Source of the DNA: Corynebacterium sphenisci DSM 44792
GTDB lineage: Bacteria; Actinomycetota; Actinomycetes; Mycobacteriales; Mycobacteriaceae
NCBI RefSeq assembly: GCF_001941505.1
Contig: NZ_CP009248.1
Location: 124,001-188,000, forward strand
Direction of reading: 5' to 3'
DNA length: 64,000 bases
The position numbers and the translations under genes were made by a program. The notes beneath the pieces are model-generated. The model was not told where the DNA came from, searched no databases, and saw nothing but the letters and a program-made list of their open reading frames with translations. Positions 23,149 to 31,822 of the stretch are shown here, one piece after another; the stretch's first letter is position 1, and each line of letters opens with the position of its first letter.

Positions 23149-23273
23149 CAGTCTCAGGTGCCGTGTCGGAAACCCCGTGACCCGACCCGGCGCGATGCGC
23201 CGGCGAGGGAGCCGACCGTCACCCGACCTGCCCGTCCCCCGGGAAAACCCCGGCATAGGAAAGAGCCCCGTAC

Positions 23274-24887
23274 ATGCACGCACAGCAACGCACCCTCCGG
23301 TCCGTGACCCTGACCGCCGTCTTCGGCCTCGCCCTGGGCGCCGGCGTCTACGGCATCCCCGAGGCCCTCGATCTCACCCCGACCGCCGTCGCCCAGGAGG
23401 CCGATGGCGAGGAGGGCGGCGCCGCCGACTCCGGCGAGGGAGGGGGTGAGGGCGAGGGCTCCGGTGAGGGCGAGGGCTCCGGCGAGGGCGCCTCCGAGGA
23501 GCAGGCCTCCACCATCGACTTCAACCGCACCGGCTCCATCACCGTGCACAAGCGCGCCGGGGAGAAGTCCGCCGATCGCGCCGACGGCAATGAGCTCGCC
23601 GACCCGCCCGGCACCCCGCTGGAGGGCGCCGAGTTCCGGGTCATCCTGATCAAGGCCTACGAGACCGCCGCCGACGTCACCGAGGGCCAGCAGCTCACCC
23701 TCGACGAGGCCCTGGCGCAGAAGGCGGGCAAGCCGGTCACCGACATCATCACCGACGCCGACGGCGTCGCCTCCTTCGAGGGCCTGGCCCTGGGCCGCTA
23801 CCTGGTCGAGGAGCTCTCCGCCCCCGAGGGCCACGTCCCCGGCGGCCCCTTCCTGGTCTCGGTGCCGATGACCAACCCGGCCACCCAGTCCGGCTGGAAC
23901 TACGACGTGCAGGTGTACCCGAAGAACACCGAGAACGCCGCCGAGAAGGCCGTGGTCGATGCCGGGAAGCACACCGGCGACGAGATCACCTACACCATCA
24001 CCTCGGACATCCCCACCCCCTCCGAGAACGGGCTGAGCAAGTACGTGGTCACCGACGACTACGACGGGACCATGGTCGAGATCGACCCCGCCAAGGTCAC
24101 CGCGGCGCTCTCCGACGGCACCGCGCTGACCCCCGGCGAGGACTTCACCGCGGAGCTCATCGAGGGCGAGGTCCGGGTGGCCTTCACCAAGGCGGGTCTG
24201 GCCAAGCTCTCCGAGAACGCCGAGGAGAAGGTGGTCACCACCATCCCCGCCACGGTGCTGGAGATCGACGGCGACGAGACCGTGCCCGAGGGCGAGGCCA
24301 CCGGCGGCGTGGTCGTGCCGAACACCGCCACGGTGACCTCCAACGAGGGCTCCGGCGGCCCCGACGGCAGCACCGACACCAACGAGGTGCAGACATACTT
24401 CGGCAAGCTGCGCGTGGAGAAGGCCGACGAGGATGCCACCCCGCTGGCCGACGCGAAGTTCGAGTTGTACAACTGCGCCTCCAAGGATGAGCTCGGCGAG
24501 CAGATCACCGTCGACGGCGCCACCGACTGGACCACCGGCGAGGACGGGTCGCTGACCATCAACGCGCTGCACGTCACCGACTACGCCGATGATGCCCCGG
24601 CCGGCCCCGCCAAGTACTGCCTGGTCGAGGTGGCGGCCCCGGAGGGCTACGAGCTGCTCGCCGAGCCGGTGGAGGTCGACTTCACCCGCGAGGCGATCGG
24701 CTACTCGGAGGGCGAGGGCGCCGTCGATGACTCGGTGACCCTGGTCAAGGACATCACCAACGTGAAGTCCACCGCCCCCTCGCTGCCGCTGACCGGCGGC
24801 ATGGGCATCGGGATCATCGCCGCCCTGGGCGCGCTGATCGTCGGCGCCGGCGCCTGGCTCGCCAAGCGCAACAACGCCAAGGCCTAG
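23274..24887 (+). CDS. Major pilin 1, SpaA-type LPXTG backbone subunit
   Basis: Backbone subunit of a sortase-assembled pilus, secreted and cross-linked to itself outside the membrane. The 537-residue protein has a Sec signal peptide (1-40, cleavage near AVAQEA). A low-complexity Gly/Glu insertion follows (about 41-77). The pilin motif WNYDVQVYPK has its cross-linking lysine at K217, and CnaB-type isopeptide domains follow. The E-box is YCLVEVAAPEGYELL, the sorting signal LPLTG is at 504-508, and a membrane helix and basic tail end the protein. The ATG follows AGGAAAGAGCCCC. It heads a pilin-sortase-minor pilin-tip operon, the same order as C. diphtheriae spaA-srtA-spaB-spaC. Long segments are nearly identical to major pilin 2. 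Confidence 0.95.
   Translation: MHAQQRTLRSVTLTAVFGLALGAGVYGIPEALDLTPTAVAQEADGEEGGAADSGEGGGEGEGSGEGEGSGEGASEEQASTIDFNRTGSITVHKRAGEKSADRADGNELADPPGTPLEGAEFRVILIKAYETAADVTEGQQLTLDEALAQKAGKPVTDIITDADGVASFEGLALGRYLVEELSAPEGHVPGGPFLVSVPMTNPATQSGWNYDVQVYPKNTENAAEKAVVDAGKHTGDEITYTITSDIPTPSENGLSKYVVTDDYDGTMVEIDPAKVTAALSDGTALTPGEDFTAELIEGEVRVAFTKAGLAKLSENAEEKVVTTIPATVLEIDGDETVPEGEATGGVVVPNTATVTSNEGSGGPDGSTDTNEVQTYFGKLRVEKADEDATPLADAKFELYNCASKDELGEQITVDGATDWTTGEDGSLTINALHVTDYADDAPAGPAKYCLVEVAAPEGYELLAEPVEVDFTREAIGYSEGEGAVDDSVTLVKDITNVKSTAPSLPLTGGMGIGIIAALGALIVGAGAWLAKRNNAKA
23445..23480 (+). repeat. 18-bp tandem repeat in major pilin 1
   Basis: Two exact copies of GGTGAGGGCGAGGGCTCC (23445-23462, 23463-23480), with a partial third copy after, encode repeated GEGEGS in the mature N-terminus. 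The second pilin lacks this tract. Confidence 0.9.
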
Positions 24888-24922
24888 GCCGCGGCGACCG
24901 GCCCGGGCCCGCCCGGGTCACC

Positions 24923-24957
24923 GCCGGCCGGCCCCCGCAACCGCGGGGTCGGCCGGC
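24923..24957 (+). terminator. Intercistronic hairpin between major pilin 1 and sortase 1
   Basis: Arms 24923-24938 and 24943-24957 pair almost fully around AACC, with one internal bulge or mismatch. They lie 35 bases after the pilin stop and 75 before the sortase start. There is no T-run. It probably acts as a partial terminator or mRNA stabiliser, giving more pilin than sortase; cluster 2 has an equivalent. Confidence 0.6.
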
Positions 24958-25031
24958 AGCCCCCATCACCCCCTTCCGCCCACCGCGGGGCACCCGCCCC
25001 GCCACGGTCAGCCCCAGCATCGGAGCCATCC

Positions 25032-25985
25032 ATGGACGCCGCCGACACCGGAGTCATCGTCGAGGAGACCCGGGCCGAGCCGTCCCGGCGCCAGGCCCGC
25101 ACGGTCCTCGCGCCGGCGCTGCTGGTGCTGCTCGGGCTGCTGGTGCTGCTCTACCCGGTGGTCGCCACCCAGTGGAACAACGCCAAGCAGCTCCGCGCCG
25201 CCCAGGAGTACTCCCGGATCGAGCAGAACATCGACCCGGCCAAGCTGTCCGCGGCCTGGGAGAGCGCCCAGCGCTACAACGCCGAGCGCGCCTCCGGGCC
25301 GATCCTGGACCCCTGGCTCTCCCGGGTCAGCGAGGACAACGCGGACTACCAGGCCTACCTCGCGGAGCTGAACCAGCAGGAGGCGATGGCCCGCCTGGTG
25401 GTGCCCGCGGCCATGGTGGACCTGCCGGTCTACCACGGTTCCACGGAGAAGGTGCTGCAGCGCGGGGTGGGCCACCTCTACGGCACGGATCTCCCGGTCG
25501 GCGGCCCGGACACGCACGCGGTGCTCACCGCGCACACCGGGCTGACCAACGCCACCCTCTTCGACAACCTCAAGGACGTCCACACCGGCGACGCCATCTA
25601 CGTCGCGGTGGCCGGGCAGCGCCTCAAGTACGAGGTGGAGTCCACCGAGGTGGTGCTGCCCGAGGAGACCGAGGGACTCGTGGTGCAGCCCGGCCGGGAC
25701 CTGATCACCCTGGTGACCTGCACCCCCTACGGGATCAACACGCACCGGCTGCTGGTCACCGGGCACCGGGTGCCGATGGACCCGGCCGATGAGGCGGGCT
25801 TCGCCGACTCCGGCCTGCACTGGCAGTGGTGGATGTGGGCGATCCTCGCCGCCGCCCTGCTGATCCTCGCCTGGTTGACCTGGTGGCTCATCCGGGCGCT
25901 GCGCGGCCGGCGCGCCGAAGCCGGCACCGACCCCGACCGGGTCCCCGACGGCGATTCCGCCGCGACCGAGGAGCACGACCGATGA
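25032..25985 (+). CDS. Class C sortase 1 (pilin polymerase)
   Basis: Membrane transpeptidase that joins the pilin LPLTG threonine to the pilin-motif lysine of the next subunit. The 317-residue protein has an N-terminal helix (about 25-46). The lid motif DPW (93-95) characteristic of class C pilus sortases is present. Catalytic H168 is in LTAHTG, C230 in TCTPYGINTHR, and R239 follows. A second membrane helix at about 265-290 and a charged tail complete it. ATG 25032 is preceded by CATCGGAGCC, conserved in front of sortase 2. The stop overlaps the minor pilin start (ATGA). Close paralogue of the sortase at 31823. Confidence 0.95.
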   Translation: MDAADTGVIVEETRAEPSRRQARTVLAPALLVLLGLLVLLYPVVATQWNNAKQLRAAQEYSRIEQNIDPAKLSAAWESAQRYNAERASGPILDPWLSRVSEDNADYQAYLAELNQQEAMARLVVPAAMVDLPVYHGSTEKVLQRGVGHLYGTDLPVGGPDTHAVLTAHTGLTNATLFDNLKDVHTGDAIYVAVAGQRLKYEVESTEVVLPEETEGLVVQPGRDLITLVTCTPYGINTHRLLVTGHRVPMDPADEAGFADSGLHWQWWMWAILAAALLILAWLTWWLIRALRGRRAEAGTDPDRVPDGDSAATEEHDR

Positions 25986-26803
25986 ACCAGCTGAACCTAT
26001 TCCGCCGTGTCACCGCCGCCGGGGCGGTGGCGGTGCTGGGCACGCTCGGCATGGCCGCCGGCGCGGCCGCGGACACCGTCACCGGCGAGGTCACCGGCCT
26101 CGACGCGGCGCAGGTCTCCGCGACCTGCCCCACCGTGGCGCTGACCATCCAGACCCCGATCCCGAACCCCTATGACGAGGTGCCCGCCGGCGAGAAGCCC
26201 CGTGGTCCGCTGTCCGGGACCGAGTTCACCGCGGAGCGCGTCGAGGGCATCGACCTGGACACCTCCGCCGGCTGGGTCGCCGCCCGGAAGATGACCGTCG
26301 GGGAGGCCGAGGCCGCGCCCAAGGACGCCACCGGCACCGCGACCACCGATGAGACCGGCGCCGCCCGCTTCGCGGCCCTGCCGCCGGGCCTCTACCTGGT
26401 CACCGTCACCACCCCCGAGGACCCCGCCTACTCCTACCCCGAGTACGCGCCCTTCCTGCTCACCCTGCCCACCGGGGCGGACGGCGAGTGGAACTGCGAG
26501 CCGGTGGTCTTCGCGAAGACCGAACCGGAGGAGGACCCGGGGGAGCCCGGTGAGCCGGGGGAGCCCGGTGAGCCGGGTGATCCGGGGAAGCCCGGTGACC
26601 CGGGTGATCCCGGCACGCCCGGTAAGCCCGGCACGCCGGGCAAGCCCGGCTCCCCGGGTGGCTCCGGCAAGCCCGGCTCCCCGGGCAGTCGGCTGCCCGT
26701 GACGGGCGCGCAGGTCACCGGGATCGCCGGGGCCGCGATCGTGCTCGTCGGCGCGGGCCTGCTCTTCATGCGGGTCGGCCGAAGGGACGCCGACGATGCG
26801 TAG
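25982..26803 (+). CDS. Minor pilin 1, SpaB-type, with collagen-like stalk
   Basis: A 273-residue LPXTG protein expected at the pilus base, ending polymerisation and anchoring the fibre to the wall. The signal peptide (1-30, cleaved near GAAADTV) is followed by one SpaB-like domain. Typical elements are [41 protein letters not shown] and a degenerate pilin motif [11 protein letters not shown], where K179 could be the acceptor lysine. Residues 186-235 are a Gly-X-Y repeat rich in E, K, D and P, not seen in the paralogue. The sorting signal is LPVTG (238-242), then a helix and an RVGRRD tail. ATG 25982 overlaps the sortase stop. Confidence 0.9.
   Translation: MNQLNLFRRVTAAGAVAVLGTLGMAAGAAADTVTGEVTGLDAAQVSATCPTVALTIQTPIPNPYDEVPAGEKPRGPLSGTEFTAERVEGIDLDTSAGWVAARKMTVGEAEAAPKDATGTATTDETGAARFAALPPGLYLVTVTTPEDPAYSYPEYAPFLLTLPTGADGEWNCEPVVFAKTEPEEDPGEPGEPGEPGEPGDPGKPGDPGDPGTPGKPGTPGKPGSPGGSGKPGSPGSRLPVTGAQVTGIAGAAIVLVGAGLLFMRVGRRDADDA
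26537..26686 (+). repeat. Collagen-like Gly-X-Y tract in minor pilin 1
   Basis: About 16 consecutive Gly-X-Pro-type triplets ([15 protein letters not shown]) with one GGS interruption, built from 9-bp units such as GAGCCCGGT. Proline is in the Y position, which is unusual for bacterial collagens. A stiff proline-rich spacer is as likely as a triple helix. Confidence 0.85.
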
Positions 26804-26867
26804 GCGCGAGGACAGCAGCAGCGGACGCGGCGCCGAGGGCGCCGGCCGAGGAAAGGACGACGCCGCC

Positions 26868-29561
26868 ATGGCGACCCCCCGAAACGGATCCATCCGGCGG
26901 GCCCTGCCCCGCCGCGCCATCGCGCTGGTCTCGGTGAGTGCGATGCTCCTGCTGGGCGGCAACGCCGCCGGCGCGCAGGAGGCCATCCCCGCCGAGGAGA
27001 CCTCGACGACCACCGCGGAGCAGACCACCACCGCGGAGCCGACCACCGCGGAGACCACCACCGCCGACGTGCCGACCGCGGAGCCGAGCGCCGATCCGGC
27101 CCCCGCCGAGGATCCGGCCCCCGCGCCGGAGCCGGCCACCACCGAGCCCGCCCCGAGCACCGCCGAGGAGACCCCCGGGACCGGGGAGGGCGATGAGGCC
27201 ATCGCGGAGGAGGAACCGGAGGCCACCGAGGGGGACGACGGCGAGGCCGCCGAGGACGGGGGCTTCATCGAATCCGGGGAGCCGGTGGAGCTCCCCGGTC
27301 AGCTGAGCCCCGGCGCCGACCGGCCGACCCCCCGGATGGGCCGAGCCGGCGGCTATCCCGACTGGTTCACCGAGAACCCGGCACCGAACCCGTCGGCGCC
27401 GGTGCGCTGCGGGCTGCGGGTGGCCCTGGTCTTCGACCTCTCCGGCTCCATCGGGGCGGCGGGCGAGCAGGGGTCCCAGGACGCCGCCAACGGCGTGATC
27501 GACGAACTGGCCGGCACCCCCGCCGAGATCGGGATCTACAACTTCGCCTACGAGGGCGGCCAGGTCCCCCAGGCCACCGGCGGCCCCTACTCGATGCTCG
27601 ATGACGCCGATGTGGCCGCGGCCCGGAACAACGCCCAGAACCTGCGGCGGCCGAGCAACGCCTGGACCAACACCGAGGCCGGGGTCAAGGAGGTGCCGCT
27701 CGGGCTCTACGACATCGTCTACTTCGTCACCGACGGCAAACCGACCACGAACGACGCCCGCACCGGCGGCTACCCGATGGGCGCGCACGCCGCCGACGTC
27801 ACCGACGCCATCATCGCCGCCAACCGGCTCAAGGAGTCCGGCACCCGGATCGTGCCGATCGGGGTGGGGCTCGGCAACACCAAGTTCTTCCCCTACCGCA
27901 ATGACATCGAGGTCGGCTACCGCGCGACGAAGGTGCGGGATCGGCTCTACATCATCTACCAGGGCGGCGAAACCGTCGCCCGGTGGACCGGGAGCAGGTA
28001 CAAGGACTACTACCGGAAGAACGGCCGCAAGGAGTACTACCGGGATCATCCGGAGCTGTGGTCGGTGGAGGAGACCAACCCCTACAGCGGCCGCCGGCTG
28101 CTGCGCGACCTCTCCTCCCGGGACGCCCCCATCGAGGTGGACACCTACCAGGAGGTGCCGGTCCGGCTGGTCGAGCAGATCCTGGCCGGCTGCCGCGGCC
28201 GCGTCGACGTGACCAAGCGGATCGTCGACGACCAGGGCAATGAGCTCTCCCGCGGCGAAGGCTGGGAGTTCACCGCCAGCACCGCCGATCCGGTGCTGGA
28301 GGACGGCTCGGAGCGGGTCGACAGCCTCGCCCGGGTCACCGACGCCGAGGGCCGCACCGGTTTCCGGGTCGATGCCAAGAAGCCCCTGGAGGTGACGCTC
28401 ACCGAGACCGCCCAGGAGGGCTTCGCGCTCTCCCCGCAGGAGGGCAAGAACGCCCGCTGCTTCACCTCCAAGAACGGCAAGCGGGTGCCGGTCGAGGTGC
28501 GCGACAAGGGGGAGAACGGGTTCGCGGTGACCATGCCGGAGCTGAAGAACCGGCTCGGCGCGGTGGACTGCATCGTGGACAACCGCGAGGTGCCCACGGC
28601 GGCGGCCCGCAAGGAGCCCGTGCTCGGCGAACCGGTGCAGGTCAACCCGGACGGCACCGCGGAGCTGAGCTACACGGTCACCGTGGCGAACCCCTCCACC
28701 GCCAACGAGGCCGCCGCCGGCGAGCTCTTCGACATCATCCGCCTGCCCGCCGATGTGGTCGCCGCCGGTGACGCCACCGTCGCCTTCGCCGAGGTCGACG
28801 GGGTGGAGGTGACCGGGCCAACGGCCACCATCGCCCAGGCGGAGCTGACCCGGGACAGCCGGGTGCGCCTGGCCGAGTCGGCCACCCTGGCCCCGGGCAA
28901 GGAGCTGCCGGTGACGGTGACCATCCCGGTGCAGGTCGAGGACATCGCCGGCGCGGACTGGGATCGGCTGGGCCGCTGCGAGGGCGACGGGTCGACCGTC
29001 TCCCCGGTGGGCGTGCCGAACTCGGTGGAGCTGGCCGGCGACGAGGATCCGGCCGATGACAACGCCTGCATCCCGCTGACCCCGCCGCGGGAGGCGGTGG
29101 TGAACATCGCCAAGGTGGACAACGAGGACACGCTCACGCCGCTCGACGGCTCCGAGTTCGCCCTCTACGGCTCCACCCCGGACGGGTCCATCGACTGGGA
29201 TGACCGGATCACCGGCGGGCCGGGCAACGATCGCCTCGCCGAGGGCGTGCGCGAGGGCCGCTACCACCTGGTGGAGACCAAGGCCCCGGAGGGCTACGCC
29301 CTGCTGGCCAGCCCGGTGGCGGTCGAGGTCACCGGCCACGCCGAGGGCTACACCATCGCCCTGGCCGATGACGCCGACGGCGGCCTGGTCGCGGTCGGCC
29401 CGGGTGAGGAGGACGCCGCCGCCGATGAGCTGTGGGTGCGGGTCGCCGACCTGACCACCGGCACCCTGCCCAAGACCGGCGGCACCGGGCCGGCGCCCTT
29501 CGCGCTGGCCGCGCTGCTGGCCTTCGCCGCGGCCCTGGCCGCCCGGCGGCGGCTGAGCTAG
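26868..29561 (+). CDS. Tip adhesin 1, SpaC-type vWA-domain LPXTG protein
   Basis: A large (897-residue) adhesin expected at the pilus tip. It has a signal peptide (to about residue 36) and a Thr/Glu/Pro-rich low-complexity region (about 40-160). A vWA domain follows with MIDAS DLSGS at 190-194 and TDGKPT. CnaB-type domains ([20 protein letters not shown] and [17 protein letters not shown]) come next. An E-box, [15 protein letters not shown], precedes LPKTG at 867-871, a helix and RRRLS. ATG 26868 is chosen because GGAAAGGACG precedes it. An upstream in-frame ATG at 26796 overlaps the minor pilin stop and would add 24 polar residues before the signal peptide. Ligand unknown. Confidence 0.92.
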   Translation: MATPRNGSIRRALPRRAIALVSVSAMLLLGGNAAGAQEAIPAEETSTTTAEQTTTAEPTTAETTTADVPTAEPSADPAPAEDPAPAPEPATTEPAPSTAEETPGTGEGDEAIAEEEPEATEGDDGEAAEDGGFIESGEPVELPGQLSPGADRPTPRMGRAGGYPDWFTENPAPNPSAPVRCGLRVALVFDLSGSIGAAGEQGSQDAANGVIDELAGTPAEIGIYNFAYEGGQVPQATGGPYSMLDDADVAAARNNAQNLRRPSNAWTNTEAGVKEVPLGLYDIVYFVTDGKPTTNDARTGGYPMGAHAADVTDAIIAANRLKESGTRIVPIGVGLGNTKFFPYRNDIEVGYRATKVRDRLYIIYQGGETVARWTGSRYKDYYRKNGRKEYYRDHPELWSVEETNPYSGRRLLRDLSSRDAPIEVDTYQEVPVRLVEQILAGCRGRVDVTKRIVDDQGNELSRGEGWEFTASTADPVLEDGSERVDSLARVTDAEGRTGFRVDAKKPLEVTLTETAQEGFALSPQEGKNARCFTSKNGKRVPVEVRDKGENGFAVTMPELKNRLGAVDCIVDNREVPTAAARKEPVLGEPVQVNPDGTAELSYTVTVANPSTANEAAAGELFDIIRLPADVVAAGDATVAFAEVDGVEVTGPTATIAQAELTRDSRVRLAESATLAPGKELPVTVTIPVQVEDIAGADWDRLGRCEGDGSTVSPVGVPNSVELAGDEDPADDNACIPLTPPREAVVNIAKVDNEDTLTPLDGSEFALYGSTPDGSIDWDDRITGGPGNDRLAEGVREGRYHLVETKAPEGYALLASPVAVEVTGHAEGYTIALADDADGGLVAVGPGEEDAAADELWVRVADLTTGTLPKTGGTGPAPFALAALLAFAAALAARRRLS

Positions 29562-29580
29562 CCGCCCGCGCGACCCCGTG

Positions 29581-29614
29581 ACCGGGGCCGGTCCCCTGGA
29601 CCGGCCCCGGTTCT
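29581..29614 (+). terminator. Terminator of pilus cluster 1
   Basis: A perfect 14-bp stem (29581-29594 against 29598-29611) with a CCT loop, 20 bases after the tip adhesin stop and followed by TCT. It separates the two clusters. Confidence 0.8.
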
Positions 29615-29671
29615 CGCGTGTCCGGCCCCGGCCACCGGCGATAGGGGGTGCGAATGGGGGTGATTTGTGAT

Positions 29672-29687
29672 TGTGGCGCAGCCCACA
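29672..29687. promoter_or_regulatory. Crp/GlxR-like operator upstream of pilus cluster 2
   Basis: TGTGGCGCAGCCCACA is a perfect TGTGG-N6-CCACA palindrome, one base per half-site from TGTGA-N6-TCACA. It lies about 260 bp upstream of the cluster 2 -35 box, close to the distance seen in cluster 1. Confidence 0.5.
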
Positions 29688-29948
29688 GCAATCATGAAAA
29701 GCGCAATCTCATATGGGAAACGGTATTTCTCCGCCGGGGGTGACCCGCATGCCCCCCGCGTGGGTTGACCGTGATTCGCCCCTTTGCGTCGATGCAGCTC
29801 ATATCGGGTGGGCGGGCCGGGCGCACCCCCGCATGCGCGGATCGGTGGGGTCCGCCAGGTCCGGGAAGGGGGTGGGCGGCGGTCGCCCAGTCGTAGCGCG
29901 GTGCTGCATCGTCCCAGTTCAACGGCGTTGTCTTCGCTCATCGGGGAA

Positions 29949-29977
29949 TTGCTTGCGGGGCGGGTGAACCATAGATT
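29949..29977 (+). promoter_or_regulatory. Promoter of pilus cluster 2
   Basis: TTGCTT (29949-29954), a 17-bp spacer ending in ACCA, and TAGATT (29972-29977). Expected start of transcription is about 29984. Confidence 0.65.
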
Positions 29978-30154
29978 CGGAGTAGGTGTCGTCCCGGGTG
30001 ACCCGGACGATCCGGTGCCCGGCCGGGCACCCGGCGCCCCCCTGGGGCAGGCCGGAGGCGGCGGCCGGCGAGGGCGGATGTCCCCATTCGCCGGTCGACC
30101 ACCCCAGAATCTCATCACCCCGGGGTTCGCCCCCATCCAGAGAGAGTGACCCAT

Positions 30155-31666
30155 ATGCACACTGACCGTCGTTTCACCCGGCCCGCGGCCAGCGCCGCGA
30201 TCCTCGGCCTCGCGCTGACCACCGGCGTCTTCGCCGCCCCGGCGAGCCTCGACCTGGCCCCCGCCGCCGTGGCCGTGGAGCCGCCGAGCGCCTCCGACCA
30301 GGCCGCCACCATCGACTTCGACAAGCCCGGCTCCATCACCATCCACAAGCGCGCCGGCGAGAAGACCGACAACGGCGCCGACGGCAATGAGCTCGCCGAC
30401 CCGCCCGGTACCCCGCTCAATGGCGTGGAGTACAAGATCACCCTGATCCGGGCCTACGACTCCGCCGAGGATGTCGTCGCGGGCCAGCAGCTCACCCTGG
30501 AGAAGGCCCTGGCGCAGAAGGAGGGCAAGCAGCCCCGGACGGGTACCACGGAGGGCGATGGCGTCGTCTCCTTCGAGGGTCTGAAGGTGGGCCGCTACCT
30601 CGTCGAGGAGATCTCCGCCCCCGCCGGCCACGTCCCCGGCGGCCCCTTCCTGGTCTCGGTGCCGATGACCAACCCGGCCACCCAGTCCGGCTGGAACTAT
30701 GACGTGCAGGTGTACCCGAAGAACACGGAGAACAAGGCCGAGAAGGCCGTGGTCGACGCCGGGAAGCACACCGGCGACGAGATCACCTACACCATCACCT
30801 CGGACATCCCCACCCCGGCGACGGGCGGCCTGGCGAAGTACGAGATCGTCGACGACTACGACGAGAACATGGTCGAGATCGACCCCGCCAAGATCACCGC
30901 GGCGCTGGACAACGGCACCGCGCTGACCCCCGGCGAGGACTTCACCGCGGCGGAATCGGGCGGCACGGTCACGGTCACCTTCACCGAGGCGGGCCTGAAG
31001 AAGCTCAGCAAGGGCCACGAGGCCCGGGTGGTCACCACCATCCCGGCGACCGTCAAGGAGATTCCGGAGGGCGCCGAATCGAACGTCGGCGAAGGCCTCG
31101 GCGGGGTCGCGGTGACCAACACCGCCACGGTGACCTCCAACGAGGGCTCCGGCGGCCCCGACGGCAGCACCGACACCAACGAGGTGCAGACCATCTTCGG
31201 CAAGCTGCGCGTGGAGAAGGTCGGCGAGGGGGACAAGCCCCTGAACGGCGCGGTCTTCGAGCTCTACAACTGCTCCACCAAGGACGATCTCGGCGACAGG
31301 ATCAGCGTCGCCGGGGAGAACACCTGGACCACCGTGGACGGGCAGGCGACCATCAACGCGCTGCACATCACCGACTTCGCCGATGACAAGGAGGGCGATT
31401 CGGGCAAGTACTGCCTCGTCGAGGTCGAGGCCCCCGCCGGCTACGAGCTGCTCGCCGAGCCGGTGGAGGTCGACTTCAGCCGCACCGCCCTCGGCGAGGA
31501 GGGCGGCGACGGGGTGACGCTCACCAAGAAAATCACCAACGTGGAGTCCACCGCCCCCTCGCTGCCGCTGACCGGCGGCATGGGCATCGGGATCATCGCC
31601 GCCCTCGGCGCGCTCATCATCGGCGCCGGCGTGTGGCTCGCCAAGCGCAACGGCACCAAGGCCTAA
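30155..31666 (+). CDS. Major pilin 2, SpaA-type LPXTG backbone subunit
   Basis: A 503-residue paralogue of major pilin 1. It has a signal peptide (1-40), the pilin motif WNYDVQVYPK with K189, CnaB-type domains, an E-box YCLVEVEAPAGYELL, LPLTG at 470-474, and a helix and tail almost identical to pilin 1. The acidic Gly/Glu insertion of pilin 1 is absent. ATG 30155 lies eight bases after AGAGAGAG; a GTG at 30146 in the same frame is less well placed. DNA identity to pilin 1 is very high around the pilin motif (about 30625-30815), the NEGSGGPDGSTDTNEVQT segment and the 3' end, and lower elsewhere. This suggests duplication followed by selection for variation or gene conversion. Confidence 0.95.
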   Translation: MHTDRRFTRPAASAAILGLALTTGVFAAPASLDLAPAAVAVEPPSASDQAATIDFDKPGSITIHKRAGEKTDNGADGNELADPPGTPLNGVEYKITLIRAYDSAEDVVAGQQLTLEKALAQKEGKQPRTGTTEGDGVVSFEGLKVGRYLVEEISAPAGHVPGGPFLVSVPMTNPATQSGWNYDVQVYPKNTENKAEKAVVDAGKHTGDEITYTITSDIPTPATGGLAKYEIVDDYDENMVEIDPAKITAALDNGTALTPGEDFTAAESGGTVTVTFTEAGLKKLSKGHEARVVTTIPATVKEIPEGAESNVGEGLGGVAVTNTATVTSNEGSGGPDGSTDTNEVQTIFGKLRVEKVGEGDKPLNGAVFELYNCSTKDDLGDRISVAGENTWTTVDGQATINALHITDFADDKEGDSGKYCLVEVEAPAGYELLAEPVEVDFSRTALGEEGGDGVTLTKKITNVESTAPSLPLTGGMGIGIIAALGALIIGAGVWLAKRNGTKA

Positions 31667-31724
31667 GGCGCCCGCCATGCCGCCGGCCGAGGCCCCCGGG
31701 GTATCCCGGGCGCCCCGGTCAACC

Positions 31725-31755
31725 CCCGCCGGCGGCGGCATTCGCCGCCGGCGGG
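31725..31755 (+). terminator. Intercistronic hairpin between major pilin 2 and sortase 2
   Basis: A perfect 13-bp stem (CCCGCCGGCGGCG, 31725-31737, against 31743-31755) with loop GCATT, 59 bases after the pilin stop. No T-run. Same position as the hairpin of cluster 1 but different sequence, which argues for a conserved role in setting pilin-to-sortase ratio. Confidence 0.65.
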
Positions 31756-31822
31756 TAATCCCCATATGACATCCCCAAAGCGCGGGCGCCCGCCCGCGCG
31801 AACCCCAGCATCGGAGCCGTCC

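Larger units (their letters stand above)
22671..23273 (+). other. Long regulatory intergenic region before pilus cluster 1
   Basis: About 600 bp without a convincing gene. Frames through it are GC-driven and lack ribosome sites. It contains a Crp/GlxR-like palindrome near 22860, an AT-richer stretch at 22940-23010, a 12-base motif GCATCGTCCCAG at 23089-23100 that recurs upstream of cluster 2, a sigma-70-type promoter at 23120-23148, and a 5' leader of roughly 120 bases. Confidence 0.6.
29615..30154 (+). other. Long regulatory intergenic region before pilus cluster 2
   Basis: About 540 bp with no supported gene. An AT-richer segment at 29655-29735 holds a Crp-like box. GCATCGTCCCAG at 29906-29917 repeats the motif found before cluster 1. 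A 17-bp-spaced promoter is at 29949-29977, and a leader of about 170 bases follows. The layout parallels 22671-23273 although most of the sequence has diverged. Confidence 0.6.

Noticed and set aside
22946-23449. Open frame of about 167 codons across the promoter region of pilus cluster 1.
   Set aside because: It overlaps the promoter, leader and pilin start, is Arg-rich and has no ribosome site.
26796-26867. Earlier ATG for tip adhesin 1.
   Set aside because: It would put 24 polar residues before the signal peptide. ATG 26868 has GGAAAGGACG at proper spacing.
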